A stretch of 64,000 nucleotides of DNA from Synaphobranchus kaupii. Taxonomy: Eukaryota; Chordata; Actinopteri; Anguilliformes; Synaphobranchidae. The notes under the pieces were generated by a model. The model ran no database searches. It was given only the letters and a program-made list of their open reading frames with translations, and had not been told where the DNA came from. Made by a program: the position numbers and the translations under genes. Shown here one piece after another: positions 1 to 12,180 of this stretch (within the stretch, counting starts at the first letter, position 1; every line of letters starts with the position of its first letter). Location: assembly GCA_029718625.1 (NCBI GenBank), contig CM056383.1, forward strand, positions 22,359,930-22,423,929. The letters run 5' to 3'.

Positions 1-2728
1 ACCACTGATCTGGATTTTACAGCCATTAAGTGATGGCTTTCATAAGGGAGTGTATGTCGGTGGGGATGGGGGTGTCGACTGAAAGTTAAGCCATTCAAGC
101 AAGGACCTAGGAAGGGAACAAGTGGTGCAGCGCTGCCTTTTGAATACGGGTAAGTTTAGGGAGATTTCTGTACAAATTTGGAGGCATATACATATGCCTT
201 CAACGTTTTGAAGGTGATCTGACTTGATTGAGAACATGGATTATATCTCTTGATACAAGGAGCTTTCCCATGTAATCACGTCATGCAAACATATTCAGTA
301 CATTTCAATAAGGGTTTGCATGCATAATGTGATTTTTGTGGGGGCACATTTCAGTCATTTGTAAAGATTCTGCTTGAATCTATTCCATTTAAAATGCAAG
401 TGGTTGGCAATGGTTAATTTAAGGATAAAATATGAGGTTATTTGCCATAAGTATGTTGAGACTTGCAACTTTACATTACATAGTTATGTAGAAAGGAAAA
501 ACCAAAACTGGCTTTGGGATTTAAGGATGTTGTTCAGATTCTGTAATATGAGTGAAAGTCACTGCTTTTCCTTTTTTCAGATCTCACATTTCATCAACAT
601 TTAGTCCTGACATGCCACAGCTTAAACAGCCCTGTGATGTTTTTCTTTCTAATAAACGGTAAGCATTTCTGAATTTTACTGCGATCATACTAGTATAAAC
701 TGTACGTATATTAATGGCAAGAAGCTATCTATTGGGGTCGATCACAATTTTCCCACAGATTTCATTCTAGGTCTAAATCAGTCCCTGCTTAGAGGGGAAG
801 AAGGAGAACCAGTCACACTACTGGTCTCCAGAGTCACATTTGAGTGTCCTGTCCTACATGATGGTGATTCATTAAATGGTTGCTGGCTCAAATGTAATTA
901 AAATATCAGTTAAACTCCAGTGTCTTGCTTAATTAAAAAAAAAAAAAGACTGGTCAATGCCTATTGTTTGAGCAGTTGCTAATCTGTCAATTTCTTTTAA
1001 AATCACCATAATATTTTGAATGGGATTTAAGCATATTTTCACAGCATTCTGGATATGTTCACCAGCTGTATGGTCGAGAGCCCTGAAAACCACTGCCCTC
1101 CAATACCTTTTAAACATGACTTCTATATCAAATTATTCCCACTGCACTCGTATACCGGTCAACCTCTTAATCTTTGAAAGCTGATTGGAAGGGAAAGAAA
1201 ACCTCATTTGCAAAGTGATTGCTCATGCAGTGCATCTGACTAGCCATTTCATAATTTGCTTATTGCACCGATCACAGACATGGAGTATTGTACATCTCAT
1301 AAATGGCAAAAATTGACTTTTAGATGTGAGGTAATTTGTTGCAACTTGTTCATTTATTTCAGGAGTCTGCAACCCAGGTCCTGGAGAACTGCAGGACCTT
1401 TTGTTTTCTGTTGTTGCTGTAAATTGATCAGAAATTTGGTATTCTGTAATGGTGTAATGGTGGAAGTTATGATCAGGGAACTGATTTTACAGTTTGAAAT
1501 ACTGTAAATGTATATTTACAGTCTGCACATTATTTATTATGACAACAAGGTTCTCTACCTGCACATAAGGAATAATGTGGATTGTCATTTACCAAATGCA
1601 TTTCAATCAACACCAGTCATTATTCACAATGCAACTGGAATATTGTTCCACATATATAATATCAGAATGGCATTTTTGGTCCACATGGCATGTACATACA
1701 ATATTTTCCAATATTCAATAATAAATGTAGCTTCCTGTTCAGTGTCCATGATTGTATCTGTGCCAAACCCTGCCCTGTCTACAGCTGAGGTTTTTAGGTA
1801 AATGGCACACGTTTATCAGACACAAAATCCATAATTCTTCAGTGATGCAGGAAGTGCAATTAGAATATTGTTTTGGCTGAGTTAATCGGGACATTTTGAT
1901 TTGTATTACCTGCATTATAGCACTTGGATCAGGGGATGTACTTTATTTATTAATTCTTCAACTTGGATGTGCCTCATCATCTCTTTTTAGTGCTTATCGA
2001 GTGGAAATGTTTTTTTAGTTGAATGCATACATTGCTGCATATGAATTATTTTTTTCATGATCTAAGAAGAAAAGCAAATTGTTTTAAATGTCCATAGATT
2101 TTTGGATTTCCTATAAAGATTTTTAAAGAACATTTTTAAGACAAAAAATAATAGGGTTTCCCTTTTAGAAACAGGAAGAACAGACAAAATGGTTTAATGA
2201 AAACATGGTTTTTATATGGGATGGGGGGATGCCAACAGAATTTCTTTATAACATGTTAACATATTTAAAACATAATTATTTTTATGACGCCCTTGAAAAT
2301 AAACCTTAATTGTGTTAATACAGCCTCAGGCCTTATAAAATACATGCTTTACTGCCCAGTCTGATGTGATATTTTTATTAGCCTCATTAAATCTTCAACA
2401 ACTAATTCAATCCATTTAATTTTGAAAACCAGAAAGAGAATGACAATTTTCTCTTCAGTTTTTTTGCATTTCAGAACAACTCAAATTTATTCATATAGTT
2501 ATTTTACAAAATGTATGCTTTGGTAAAGACCCTACTTAAAACCCCCATATATGCCAGCCTAGGGTGACAGTGGCACAGAAAAGTGGGACAAATGGGAAGA
2601 AACCTTGGTAGGACACCGACTCCACAGAGAGTGGATTAGCTCAGAGAGTGGATTAATAGTTACCATTGTTATCAATTTTTCCGAATCCGTCTTAATCAGA
2701 TCAATATTTCTGAGTGTTATCGTCCCAC
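1..2728. other. Upstream flank of the NYX coding exon, no gene recognised
   Basis: AT-rich sequence with only short, uninformative open frames. Around 1357-1400 a short stretch resembles one end of a common fish non-autonomous DNA transposon (CAGGAGTCTGCAACCCAGGT), related in wording to the element near 58999. At least one NYX exon carrying the start codon should lie upstream of 2730, here or outside the window, but I could not identify it. No TATA box or CpG-rich promoter stands out. Confidence 0.5.
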
Positions 2729-2730
2729 AG
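2725..2730 (+). promoter_or_regulatory. 3' splice acceptor of the NYX coding exon
   Basis: CCACAG follows a moderately pyrimidine-rich tract. The next bases, TG TCA TTC, would complete an ATG if the preceding exon ends in A, or would continue a signal peptide from an earlier start. This decides that the coding exon begins at 2731. Confidence 0.6.
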
Positions 2731-4145
2731 TGTCATTCCTCCTGATCCCTCCTGCGCTGGCACCCTGGGCCTGTGCCCGCTCCTGTCCGGCCAGCTGCAT
2801 GTGCACCCAGGAGAAGAGCTGCTCGGTTCTGTGTGACCGCTCCAACCTCGCCGACCTCCCCAGTGAGTTCCCCTGCGAAGCCTCCACCATCAACCTGGAC
2901 AAGAACAGCCTCAAGTTCCTGTCAGAGCGCGCTTTCGGAACCCTTCCGTCCCTGCGCTCACTCTCCATCGACCACAACAATATCTCCTTCGTCACCCCGG
3001 GAGCCTTTAAGGGCCTTCCAAATCTGCTGGAGCTTAAGATGGCCCACAACGAGTACATCCGCTACCTGCACACGCGCACCTTCACATCCCTCAGGCGGCT
3101 GGAGAGGCTGGACCTCTCCGACTGCAACCTCTTCAACATGCCAGACCGGATCTTCCTGGAGCAGACGGCCCTGAGGGAGCTGCTGTGCTTCCAGAACAAC
3201 TTCCGGCGCATTCCGGGCGCCATCCGGGGAATGGAGAACCTGACCCACGTCTACCTGGAGCGCAACAGGATTGAAGCCGTTGCCTACAACTCCCTTCTGG
3301 GCCTCACCAGCCTCCGGTACCTCAACCTGCAAGAGAACCGGATCAACGTCATCCATGATCAGGCCTTCAAGGACCTACGGCATCTGGAGAACTTCTACCT
3401 GAATGACAACCTGCTGTTGGACCTTCCAGAGCAGTCCTTCAAGAGCCTCTCCCGCCTTAAGATGCTCAACCTGGGTGGGAACCTGCTTACCAACACTTCT
3501 AAGACCTGGTTTAGCGACCTGGTGGAGCTGGAGGTCCTCTACTTGGACCGGAACCAACTGACCTGCATTGAAGAGGGCACTTTTGAGAACCTTACCAGCC
3601 TCATCTCCATCCACCTCAATAGCAACAACCTGACTGCCCTGCCTTTCTCCGTCTTCCAGCCCATCTACTTCCTGGGTCACCTCTACCTGTTCCGCAACCC
3701 CTGGGAGTGTGACTGCAGTCTGGAGTGGCTGAAGGAGTGGATGGAGAGCTACAAGCTGGTCAGGGACATTCCCTGTGTGTCCCCCTCTGCCGTCGCTGGC
3801 CTGGATCTCAGCGAGGTGGTCTACGCCAAGCTGGATGGCAGCTGTGTAGACTCGACCGAGCTCAACTTCACCACCCTGGCCCCCACACTCTCTGACTCCT
3901 GGCACTCCACCACGGAGAACCGGTTCAGCAGCCTGATCTCCAAGCTCCTCCAGCAGGAGCTGAGGGAGGAGGCGGTCAACACCACTGAGGGCTTGAGGAA
4001 CGGCACCCTGATCGACCAGGCGGAACTGTCTGCAGGGGCCTGCCGCTCCCTGGCCAACCCATCCCTGCAGCTCCTCCTGTTCTGTTCATTGCTGATCCCA
4101 GAGATGAAGATGGGTTCTCTCGCCTCATATGCCAATGGGTCCTGA
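2731..4145 (+). CDS. nyx: Nyctalopin (NYX), main coding exon, 5' end incomplete
   Basis: Encodes a secreted or surface leucine-rich-repeat protein which, in vertebrate retina, sits on ON-bipolar dendrites and is needed to place TRPM1 in the mGluR6 cascade (family knowledge). The exon follows an acceptor ending CCACAG at 2725-2730, so a GTG reading start at 2730 is an artefact and the true ATG is completed or supplied by an upstream exon. Counting codons from 2730: a short hydrophobic leader (about 2-14), a cysteine-rich LRRNT cap (C19, C23, C25, C31, C35, C49), about eleven LRRs (50-320) with motifs such as RAFGTLPSL and LNLGGN, then an LRRCT cap beginning NPWECDC (323-329) with cysteines near 349 and 372. 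NFT, NTT and NGT glycosylation sequons follow. A hydrophobic stretch (LLLFCSLLI, about 449-457) lies near the C-terminus, but about 16 polar or mixed residues follow it, so it is not a textbook GPI signal. Identity rests on close collinear similarity to mammalian nyctalopin and on CASK lying next door. Confidence 0.93.
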
Positions 4146-4985
4146 AAGACTGCGGAATGTTTTGTTAGAACAATCATTTTACTTTTTCCAGCTGCTTGGG
4201 GCAGAAAAAAAAAATGTTTGGAAAGGCAAGCAGGGTGGTGATTTTAAACCTAATATTTTTGCCTGGAAAAAAAAAAAAAAACCTGTTGGGAATTCTTTGT
4301 TTAAAGCAGCTCCCTGAAAATGTTTTTAAAAATGTTTTTTTTTTTTACTCATATTTTATTGAAATTGATAAGTCTTTTCATATTCACCAAACTGCACTGA
4401 TGCTGACTTTATGAGTTGCTAAAGAGTTGAGTGTTGCATATAGTTAATTTGTTCCTTTTTTGGTAAAATTGTACAAAAATGTGTTTTAAAAAAAGCAGTG
4501 GACAAAATATTCACAGCATTCCTCTCTAGAACAGATGGCACTATATGCACAATTTTTCCTTTTAATCATTCATCTACATTTCCAGGCTTTTAATAAATGC
4601 ATTAATCTCCTTAATGTCTGGCTTATCTGCACTCTGCACTGTAAGCTGTCCTCTAACCAAATGGAATAATTTCATTTTTCTACAAGTGCGTTTTCTTGCT
4701 TTTTTCTGCATGAATTACACACAAATATTGCCTGGAAAGATTGCACAGTTTGAAATGTGGGTGGAAAGAAGGGTGGAAAAAAAGCTCTCGCATAACAATG
4801 TACCCAAGTGTTTGACTGCATGTTTGACATTCAACTACATTGTCTTTATATTAATATAAACTACCAGAATGGTTTGTTTTTTTCATTGCCTATATTCTGT
4901 AATATGTAAGTTTGCACACAGAGGTGTGCTTTTTTTCTTCATAAGGTTTTCCCTTTTCAAATAAAACGAGAAATGTTTTTTTAAA
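4146..4985 (+). other. NYX 3' UTR with two candidate polyadenylation signals
   Basis: AT-rich, poly(A/T)-punctuated sequence after the NYX stop codon (TGA, 4143-4145). AATAAA occurs at 4592-4597 and again at 4960-4965, the latter followed by T-rich sequence. Either could be the cleavage signal; the choice is inferred without transcript data. Confidence 0.5.
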
Positions 4986-6107
4986 GCATTATGTATTCAG
5001 CAGCACCTTTATTCATCTGTGCAATATTTAGTGTATAAAAACCCTGTTTTCCTGAACCTGGGTTAATCTATATAGCATATCTGCTTTTTACCGTGTATGG
5101 GTCTGTGACATTTGACTCCAATCCCAAATCTGTTCTTAACTCCCTGGTTTTATTTTGTAATGCACATATTGCTTGGAATTTTACACCTGATAAAATTATC
5201 TCTAAAAAGAACAGATACCTTATAATTAGGGACACCAGTTTATCTTGAGTAGTTTTCTCACCTGTAGCTAGTTCAGCCATCCCAGAGTAGGTGGAGATAT
5301 AGCCTTCTTGTCAGTTATCCACAGACCGTAGAAAAATCTTATCACGTTGCCCCTCCCCAGTAATATATCAAATAGGATAATTAAGCACAGACAATGACTG
5401 ACTGCAATAGCATACTGCTTTCAGTGCATAGAACGGCAGATCGGTGGCCGATACTTGATAGCGGTTTTCTTTCTTTCTACACTAATCATAATAAAATTAT
5501 TTCTCGGTTGCGTAGCCTATAAGAGCACTGTCCACTCATTCAAAGTGTTAAAACTCACGATTCTATCCCTATCCCTATTTTCCGATTCCAATATGGCTAC
5601 AACTGTTTCTTATTTTGTAACATGACACAAAACAGACCATCAAAACAACAATTCTGTACATTGTGTGTATTTTCGAAATCCCCAGACGACACAAATAACG
5701 GTGAATTCAGTATTCTTATCCCAGCAAAAAATTAAAAAAGAATTTCAAAAAATAGTTTAGGAGAGAAAAAAGTGTCAGTTACTTTGTTTCAGTAATATAG
5801 GCTACAGTACTTCTGACAGTTGGAAAACAAGCTACCTTACAGAAGAGACCATGGTTATGTCTGTAGTCAAAGAGGGTCAAGAACAGCAGGCCTAACCATT
5901 TTATTTTCAGGCTTGTTGTGTTCAAAAAAGGTGGTACTAGAGAAGGGGTTAACAGTCATTCTTTGGCTTTCTCAGTGTAAACCTGTCCACTTGTCCATAG
6001 GAAGAGAAGCATATTTCTGCATCAACGGAGTTGGAATGGACAAGTAAGGTAAGATTGGGGAAGACTCCCCCCTGAATAACAATGTTGATTTGCTGCTAAA
6101 TTAGAAT
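4986..6107. other. Intergenic, no feature recognised
   Basis: AT-rich sequence between the NYX 3' end and the inverted-repeat complex. No exon-like frames, RNA genes or clear repeat family were recognised. Confidence 0.4.
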
Positions 6108-7324
6108 CTGAACAAAAACGTTGGCGACGTAAAAAAAAAAAAAGCCAAGTTACTCACGCATAGCCTACAGAGCGCTGTCTATAAGTCCTTAATTCCAACT
6201 TGCAAAAACTAGGCCTGCCTTTAAAAGTATTGATATCAAAATGTGGCCAAGTTACAACTAACAATATTGCCTATTGTAGCTCACACTAAATAAACTAGCT
6301 CTATTCCAAAGCAATGCTATCCAAACTTTCCTAAATTATTTAATGCAACTTGGCCCTGTGTTTCTTCATCTTAGCATATGAAGAGATTGTTCCTCATGGA
6401 ACAACATATGATTTCAATTAATGTTTTTAACAGTTCATGAATAATTACACTCCAGAAAGGATATGGTTTGTTGGCAAGTTTACTTTAGAAAATGTACAGA
6501 TTTTAAAATGTTAACTGCTGCTACAGATTTCTTTACAATTGACAAGCAGACATTTATATCAAGAAACATCATGTACAATAGAGAAAGGGGGGATGAATAA
6601 ATAAATGCAGATAAAAACAAGTCATATTTTTTAAATAGCGTACATATAGCATTTTTACAAACGTATCCAGACATGTTTGTGGGTCAGATGATGGAAAATA
6701 AGTAATAGTACTAATTTTCTTAACATAATAATAGTTATGATATTTGCAAACAGAATTTTGTGAACACAAGGATATCTATGCTCTGTAGGACCACACAGGT
6801 TTTGATAGAAATCAAAATATTCCAAATAAATAAATAAATACATAATAATAATTCTAATACATTTTATTCATTCTGTGCTTTTCATAGACCCAAAGCAGTG
6901 GATGCAAACAATTATTCAAACATGCCCTATAGTGTCGTAATTTTTCTGTTTTCTAAGTGCAACACATCTGTATCAGAGTATTTCCACAATAAATTATTCT
7001 CATTTTGCAGTTTGATGTGGAACATACAGTTTCATTGACCACATTCTCTTGAGATGGTAAGATGAAGAAACACAGGGCCAAGTTGCATTAAATAATTTAG
7101 GAAGGTTTGGATAGCATTGCTTTGGAATAGAGCTAGTTTATTTAGTGTGAGCTACGATAGGCAATATTGTTAGTTGTAACTTGGCCACATTTTGATATCA
7201 ATACTTTTAAAGGCAGGCCTAGTTTTTGCAAGTTGGAATTAAGAACTTATAGACAGCGCTCTGTAGGCTATGCGTGAGTAACTTGGCTTTTTTATATTTT
7301 TACGTCGGAGACGTTTTTGTTCAG
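6108..7324. mobile_element. Palindromic MITE-like element, copy A
   Basis: Begins CTGAACAAAAACGTTGGCGA and ends with the near reverse complement GACGTTTTTGTTCAG. The terminal inverted repeats are about 300 bp (about 6108-6430 and 7020-7324) and share the stretch GGCCAAGTTACAACTAACAA. There is no coding capacity. Compared with copy B the interior holds about 400 extra bases. Family not identified; structure is that of a non-autonomous DNA transposon. Confidence 0.7.
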
Positions 7325-8497
7325 ATATCACTTATTTTTGGTAGCTAACTAATGATGAACAATGCATGAAGATAATGACATGCATACAGAATAGTACATG
7401 CATTCCAAAGAAATGCATGCAGACATTTGCGTAACCATAACGCCCTCTACTGACGAGAATGATAACATTTCTCCTATTAGCGATAGCCCACAATTACATT
7501 AAAAGAGTTTGTAGATGAGCTGTATTTAATATCTAATGAAATACAATGAACAGCACCACCTGAACTATGGATCATGAAGAAGCATGTAAATTAATTAACC
7601 AAGTCTATATGGAGACATGCATGCACAATAGGCTAGATGCAAACACATTGTATCTGAAATACATACAGGCTAAAATATGTAAATACAGTTGTAAAATAGG
7701 CGTATTAGTATTCTATAGAAATAACGTTAGGCTATTCAACACTGGCTTGTCGGATGCGTAACTCCAAGCTTCCATGTCTGGGCTACGAGCTGCCGAAGTT
7801 CATAAGCACAGCATAATACCTTCACGGTTTTTTATTTATTTATTTATTTTCCGGTAGTGTAGTCTAACGTTGTCTGCGGGAAATCTTTTGGTACCGGACC
7901 ATGTAGCTAGGTTTAGTTTAGGTTTCTGTAGTGCAATGGATGTAAGGCATGTTGATTCGCTTCATAGTGGCCTAGCTTGTACCTGCTTCCTGACTAGCAG
8001 CTGACTGACGTTTCTCTGGCAAAACTAACATTGGCTAACAAGCTTAATTGGACAACGCATATTTCCCAGGAATCTTAGCCAGCAAGAAAACAATAGATAC
8101 TACTAAGAAAGTAGCCTACCAGAGATTATTCTTCTGATTATAATTATAATTAAAAGTGTTTGCTTACAAAGTAAGATACATTGTCTGCAGAGTACCGTAG
8201 ACTAGAGCAATGTTCGGAGGCTATAGTAATTTTTTTAAAGTGACTAACCATGAATCATATATGTTTAGGGAATTGGAGGTTTATAAATGCAATGTCTTAA
8301 GGGATTGCATCTTATGGTAGGCTATCGTCAATTCTTAATGCATTATTGTAAATTCTTAATTTTCCTAGTAGTTCATTTTATGGTGACATTGTGTTCTGTG
8401 TGAAAAGGATAAACTGAACAGAGCTGAAGTGAAGAAATGTTGGCCGAGGCAAGGGGTTTCCACAGTCAGTCAGTCATGACCACAAGAGCAGAGCGTA

Positions 8498-8547
8498 ACA
8501 CCCTCCCCAAACCAGACAAGAGCTAGCGTCCGGTTTGGGGAGGGTGT
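8498..8547. repeat. 20-bp-stem hairpin in the fold-back centre
   Basis: ACACCCTCCCCAAACCAGAC at 8498-8517 pairs with GTCCGGTTTGGGGAGGGTGT at 8528-8547 (19 of 20 positions) around a 10-base loop. No coding or terminator role is evident; it may be an element terminus or a remnant of a small inverted insertion. Confidence 0.75.
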
Positions 8548-8707
8548 GATATAGTACAAGTGAAATACAAGTGAAACATTGAACAGTTAATATTGGAAAC
8601 CTCTTTTGCCTTTGCAATAAAAATACATTAATGTGTTAATGTGAAAATAATAACAGTGTAATAAATGAAAAGTACTTAACAGTTGCACATTGTTTTTGTG
8701 GAAAATA

Positions 8708-8785
8708 AGCATGTGCCCTGCTGGGCTTGAACCCACAATCCTCTGTGTCAGAGACAGCAACTCTGACCATTAAGCCACAGTAGCT
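8708..8785 (-). other. tRNA-like sequence (tRNA-derived repeat or pseudo-tRNA)
   Basis: On the - strand a box A-like TGGCTTAATGG is followed at tRNA-like spacing by a box B-like GGTTCAAGCCC. Between them a five-base stem (4 of 5 paired) closes a 7-base loop CTCTGAC, placing CTG at the anticodon position after the usual T. The acceptor ends do not pair and the D stem is poor, so this is not a functional tRNA. It most likely derives from a tRNA or a tRNA-headed SINE. Confidence 0.4.
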
Positions 8786-9184
8786 TCTGGGAAAGAGTGA
8801 AGCCATTAGCTATATTGACATAAAAACATTAGTATGAAGCGTTATTATTGGGCGATAAGCTTGATGAGCAGGTATACAGACCATACCCTCAAAGAATAAT
8901 TCTCCCCATTGGATAACATCACGACGGAGGCAGGCAGTTTGGCAGGAAAAATAGGAAGAAGAAGGAGAAAAACGGCAAAATAACCCAAGTTTGGGGCTTT
9001 ATTGTGTGGATGTGTGAAGTTGTATCTGAATGCTGTGTGGTTACATGAGGTCAGAACATACAGAAGTTAATGGTTTTAAGGGCTGAGAGTCTATGGTAAT
9101 TGTGGTTACTTCTGTAGGAAACCCTGAAAAGTGCCAAACTCTCGGTGCTGTATAGGTATGGGGCATGACCTGCCAAGCCGTAAC

Positions 9185-9505
9185 TTGTGGACACAATGTC
9201 ACCATAAACTGAAATACTAGGAAAATTAAGAATTTATGATAATACATTAAGAATTGACGATAGCCTACTATAAGCTGCAATCCCTTAAGACATCGGATTT
9301 ATAAACCTCCAATTCCCCAAACATATCTGATTCATGGTTAGTCACTTTGAAAAAATTACTATAGGCTCCGAACATTGCTCTAGTCTACGCTACTCTGCAG
9401 ACAATGTAGCCTACTGCAAACACTTTAAATTATAATAATAATTATAAGAAGAATAATCTCCGGTAAGCTACTTTCTTAGTAGTATCTATTGTTTTCTTTC
9501 TGGCT
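9185..9505. repeat. Third, partial copy of the fold-back arm
   Basis: Matches the right-arm segment at about 10075-10375 in the same orientation, and the left-arm segment at about 8070-8395 in reverse. Shared wording includes AGGAAAATTAAGAATTTA and CTCCGAACATTGCTCTAGTC. It shows that the region contains at least three related copies rather than a simple two-arm palindrome. Confidence 0.7.
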
Positions 9506-9565
9506 AAGATGGTTAGTGTCAAGCCTTAGTATTGCGAGAGACGTGGGTTCGTACCTCACCTGGTT
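9500..9565 (+). other. Possible second tRNA-like stretch
   Basis: TGGCTAAGATGG resembles a box A and GGGTTCGTACCTC resembles a box B, with a fully pairing five-base T stem (GTGGG/CTCAC). No convincing anticodon or acceptor stem is seen, and the 5' part is shared with the arm repeat. It could be chance or a tRNA-derived SINE fragment. Confidence 0.2.
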
Positions 9566-11119
9566 GACATTAGTGTAATTTCATTTTGGACTCAAACAGT
9601 GTGCACATGTTCTGGTTTTCTCATGCAAGAATGTTTTTTTATTGCAAAGGCAAAGACACGTTTACAATATTAACTGTTCACTTGTAGCCTGTTAGTTAAA
9701 CAATTCAGTCACTGGACACCTTGACAGTAATGCAATGGGCTAGCTAACGTTATGGGAACAGGCATCCCATGGCCATTTGTCAAGCAAAGAAAAAAGTTTC
9801 AACGCAGAATATCATCTGGTTAACATTGTGTTCTTGCATTAATGTAAAAAATTAATTATATAAATAACTGTGCCATTGGCTACATGTTTTAATCTCACAC
9901 AAATGCCGACAAAAAAATTGTCTGTGTGGAGCCTGCTGTCCTCTTCCGCTGTGGTCATGTCTGACTCTGTGGAAACCGAACCTTCAACGCTCTCCTCGGC
10001 CAACATTTCTTTATTATGTCTTCATTCATTTCTTCACTTCAGCTCTGTTCAGTTTATCCTTTTCACACAGAACACAATGTCACCATAAAATTAACTACTA
10101 GGAAAATTAAGAATTTACGATAATACATTAAGAATAGCCTACTATAAGCTGCAATCCCTTAAAACATCGGATTTATAAACCTCCAATTCCCTAAGCATAT
10201 ATGATTCATGGTTAGTCACTTTAAAAAAATTACTATAGCCTCCGAACATTGCTCTAGTCTACGGTACTCTGCAGACAATGTATCTTACTGCAAACACTTT
10301 TAATTATAATTATAATCAGAAGAATAATCTCTGGTAGGCTACTTTCTTAGTAGTATCTATTGTTTTCCTGCTGGCTAAGATTCCTGGGAAATATGCGTTG
10401 TCCAATTAAGCTTGTTAAGCCAACGTTAGTTTTGCCAGAGAAACGTCAGTCAGCTGCTAGTCAGGAAGCAGGTACAAGCTAGGCTACTACGAAGCGAATC
10501 AACATGCCTTATACATCCATTGCACTACAGAAAACTAAACTAAACCTAGCTAAATGGTCCGGTACCAAAAGATATCCCGCAGACAATGCTAGGCTACACT
10601 ACCGGAAAAAGAATTGCGAAGGTATTATGCTGTGCTTATGAAGTTCGGCAGCTCGTAGCCCAGACATGGAAGCTTGGAGTTACGCATCCGACAAGCCAGT
10701 GCCTAACGTATTTCTATAGAATACTAATACGCCTATTTTACAACTGTATTTCCATATTTTAGGCTGTATGTATTTCTTTCAGATATAATGTGTTTGCGTC
10801 TAGCCTATTGTGCATGCATGTCTCCATATAGATTTGGTTAATTAATTTACATGCTTCTTCATGATCCATAGTTCAGGTGGTGCTGTTCATTGTATTTCAT
10901 TAGATATTAAATACAGCTCATCTACAAACTCTTTTAATGTAATTGTGGGCTATCGCCAATAGGAGAAATGTTATAATTCTCGTCAGTAGAGGGCGCTATG
11001 GTTACGTGAATGTCTGCATGCATTTATTTGGAATGCATGTACTATTCTGTATGCATGTCTCTCTCGATGTCATTATCTTCATGCATTGTTCATCATTAGC
11101 TACCAAAAATAAGTGATAT

Positions 11120-11933
11120 CTGAACAAAAATGTCTCCAACGTAAAAAAAAAAAAGCCAAGTTACTCACGCATAGCCTATAGAGCGCTGTCTATAAATCCT
11201 TAATTCCAACTTGCAAAAACTAGGCCTGCCTTTAAAAGTCTTGATATCAAAATGTGGCCAAGTTACAACTAACAATATTGCCTATCGTAGCTTACACTAA
11301 ATAAACTAGCTCTATTCCAAAGCAATGCTATCCAAACTTTCCTAAATTATTTAATGCAACTTGGCCCTGTGTTTCTTAATCTTACCATCTCAAGAAAATG
11401 TGGTCAATGAAACTGTATGTTCCACATCATGCTGCAAAATGAGAATAATTTATAGTGAAATACTCTGATACAGATGTGTTGCACTTAGAAATTAAACAGA
11501 AAAAATATGACACTATACGGTATGTTTGAATAATTGTCTGCATCCACTGCTTTGGGTCTATGAAAAGCACAGAATTAATAACATGTATTATTATTATTAT
11601 TATGTATTTATTGATTTAAAAACATTAATTGAAATCATATGTTGTTCCATGAGGCACAATCTCTTCATATGCTAAGATGAAGAAACACAGGGCCAAGTTA
11701 CATTAAATAATTTAGGAAAGTTTGGATAGCATTGCTTTGGAATAGAGCTAGTTTATTTAGTATGAGCTACGATAGGCAATATTGTTAGTTGTAACTTGGC
11801 CACATTTTGATATCAATACTTTTAAAGGCAGACCTAGTTTTTGCAAGTCGGAATTAAGGACTTATAGACAGCGTTCTGTAGGCTATGTGTGAGTAACTTC
11901 TTTTTTTTTAACGTCAGAGACGTTTTTGTTCAG
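11120..11933. mobile_element. Palindromic MITE-like element, copy B
   Basis: Same family as the unit at 6108-7324, in inverted orientation relative to it and without the roughly 400 extra internal bases. It starts CTGAACAAAAATGTCTCCAA and ends GACGTTTTTGTTCAG. No coding capacity. Confidence 0.7.
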
Positions 11934-12180
11934 ATTTATATTACTTGGTGTTTACACTTACAACATGAAATGACACGTTTCATAATAAAATTGAGTGGCT
12001 CAGTGATTTTTGATTATAATAAGCAGTGGTGAATGACTAATCACAATAAGAGAAACTAATATAAATTTTACTTTTTTGCCAGGCGGGCCTAGAACAGTGA
12101 AAGTAGTTAACTGAGTGAGTCCCCCTAGTTGCAAGTCACGCGAGAAGTGGTGTGAATACCTCAGGAGTAAATGGTGGTAT

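Larger units (their letters stand above)
6108..11933. repeat. Large imperfect inverted repeat (fold-back structure)
   Basis: The left arm (6108 to about 8490) reappears as its reverse complement in the right arm (about 9925 to 11933). Matching pairs seen directly include 7500-7640 with about 10790-10930, 7760-8160 with about 10300-10700, and 8195-8490 with about 9925-10270. Each outer end is a palindromic MITE-like unit. The left arm is longer because its unit carries about 400 extra bases (about 6440-6845). The roughly 1.4 kb centre holds a strong hairpin, two tRNA-like stretches and a third partial arm copy. Short matches (about 8571-8630 with 9636-9690) suggest the inversion once ran deeper. 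Arms look about 90 percent identical by eye. A fold-back transposon, or inverted insertion of two copies of one element, would explain it; no transposase was recognised. Confidence 0.8.

Noticed and set aside
2730..2732. GTG as the NYX start codon
   Set aside because: It straddles a splice acceptor (CCACAG); vertebrate NYX starts in an upstream exon.
2717..4177. Long frames antisense to or overlapping the NYX exon
   Set aside because: Shadows of a GC-rich coding exon; only the + frame matches a known LRR protein.
9870..10088. 72-codon + strand frame in the fold-back arm
   Set aside because: No similarity; the opposite strand has the more protein-like reading, and even that is weak.
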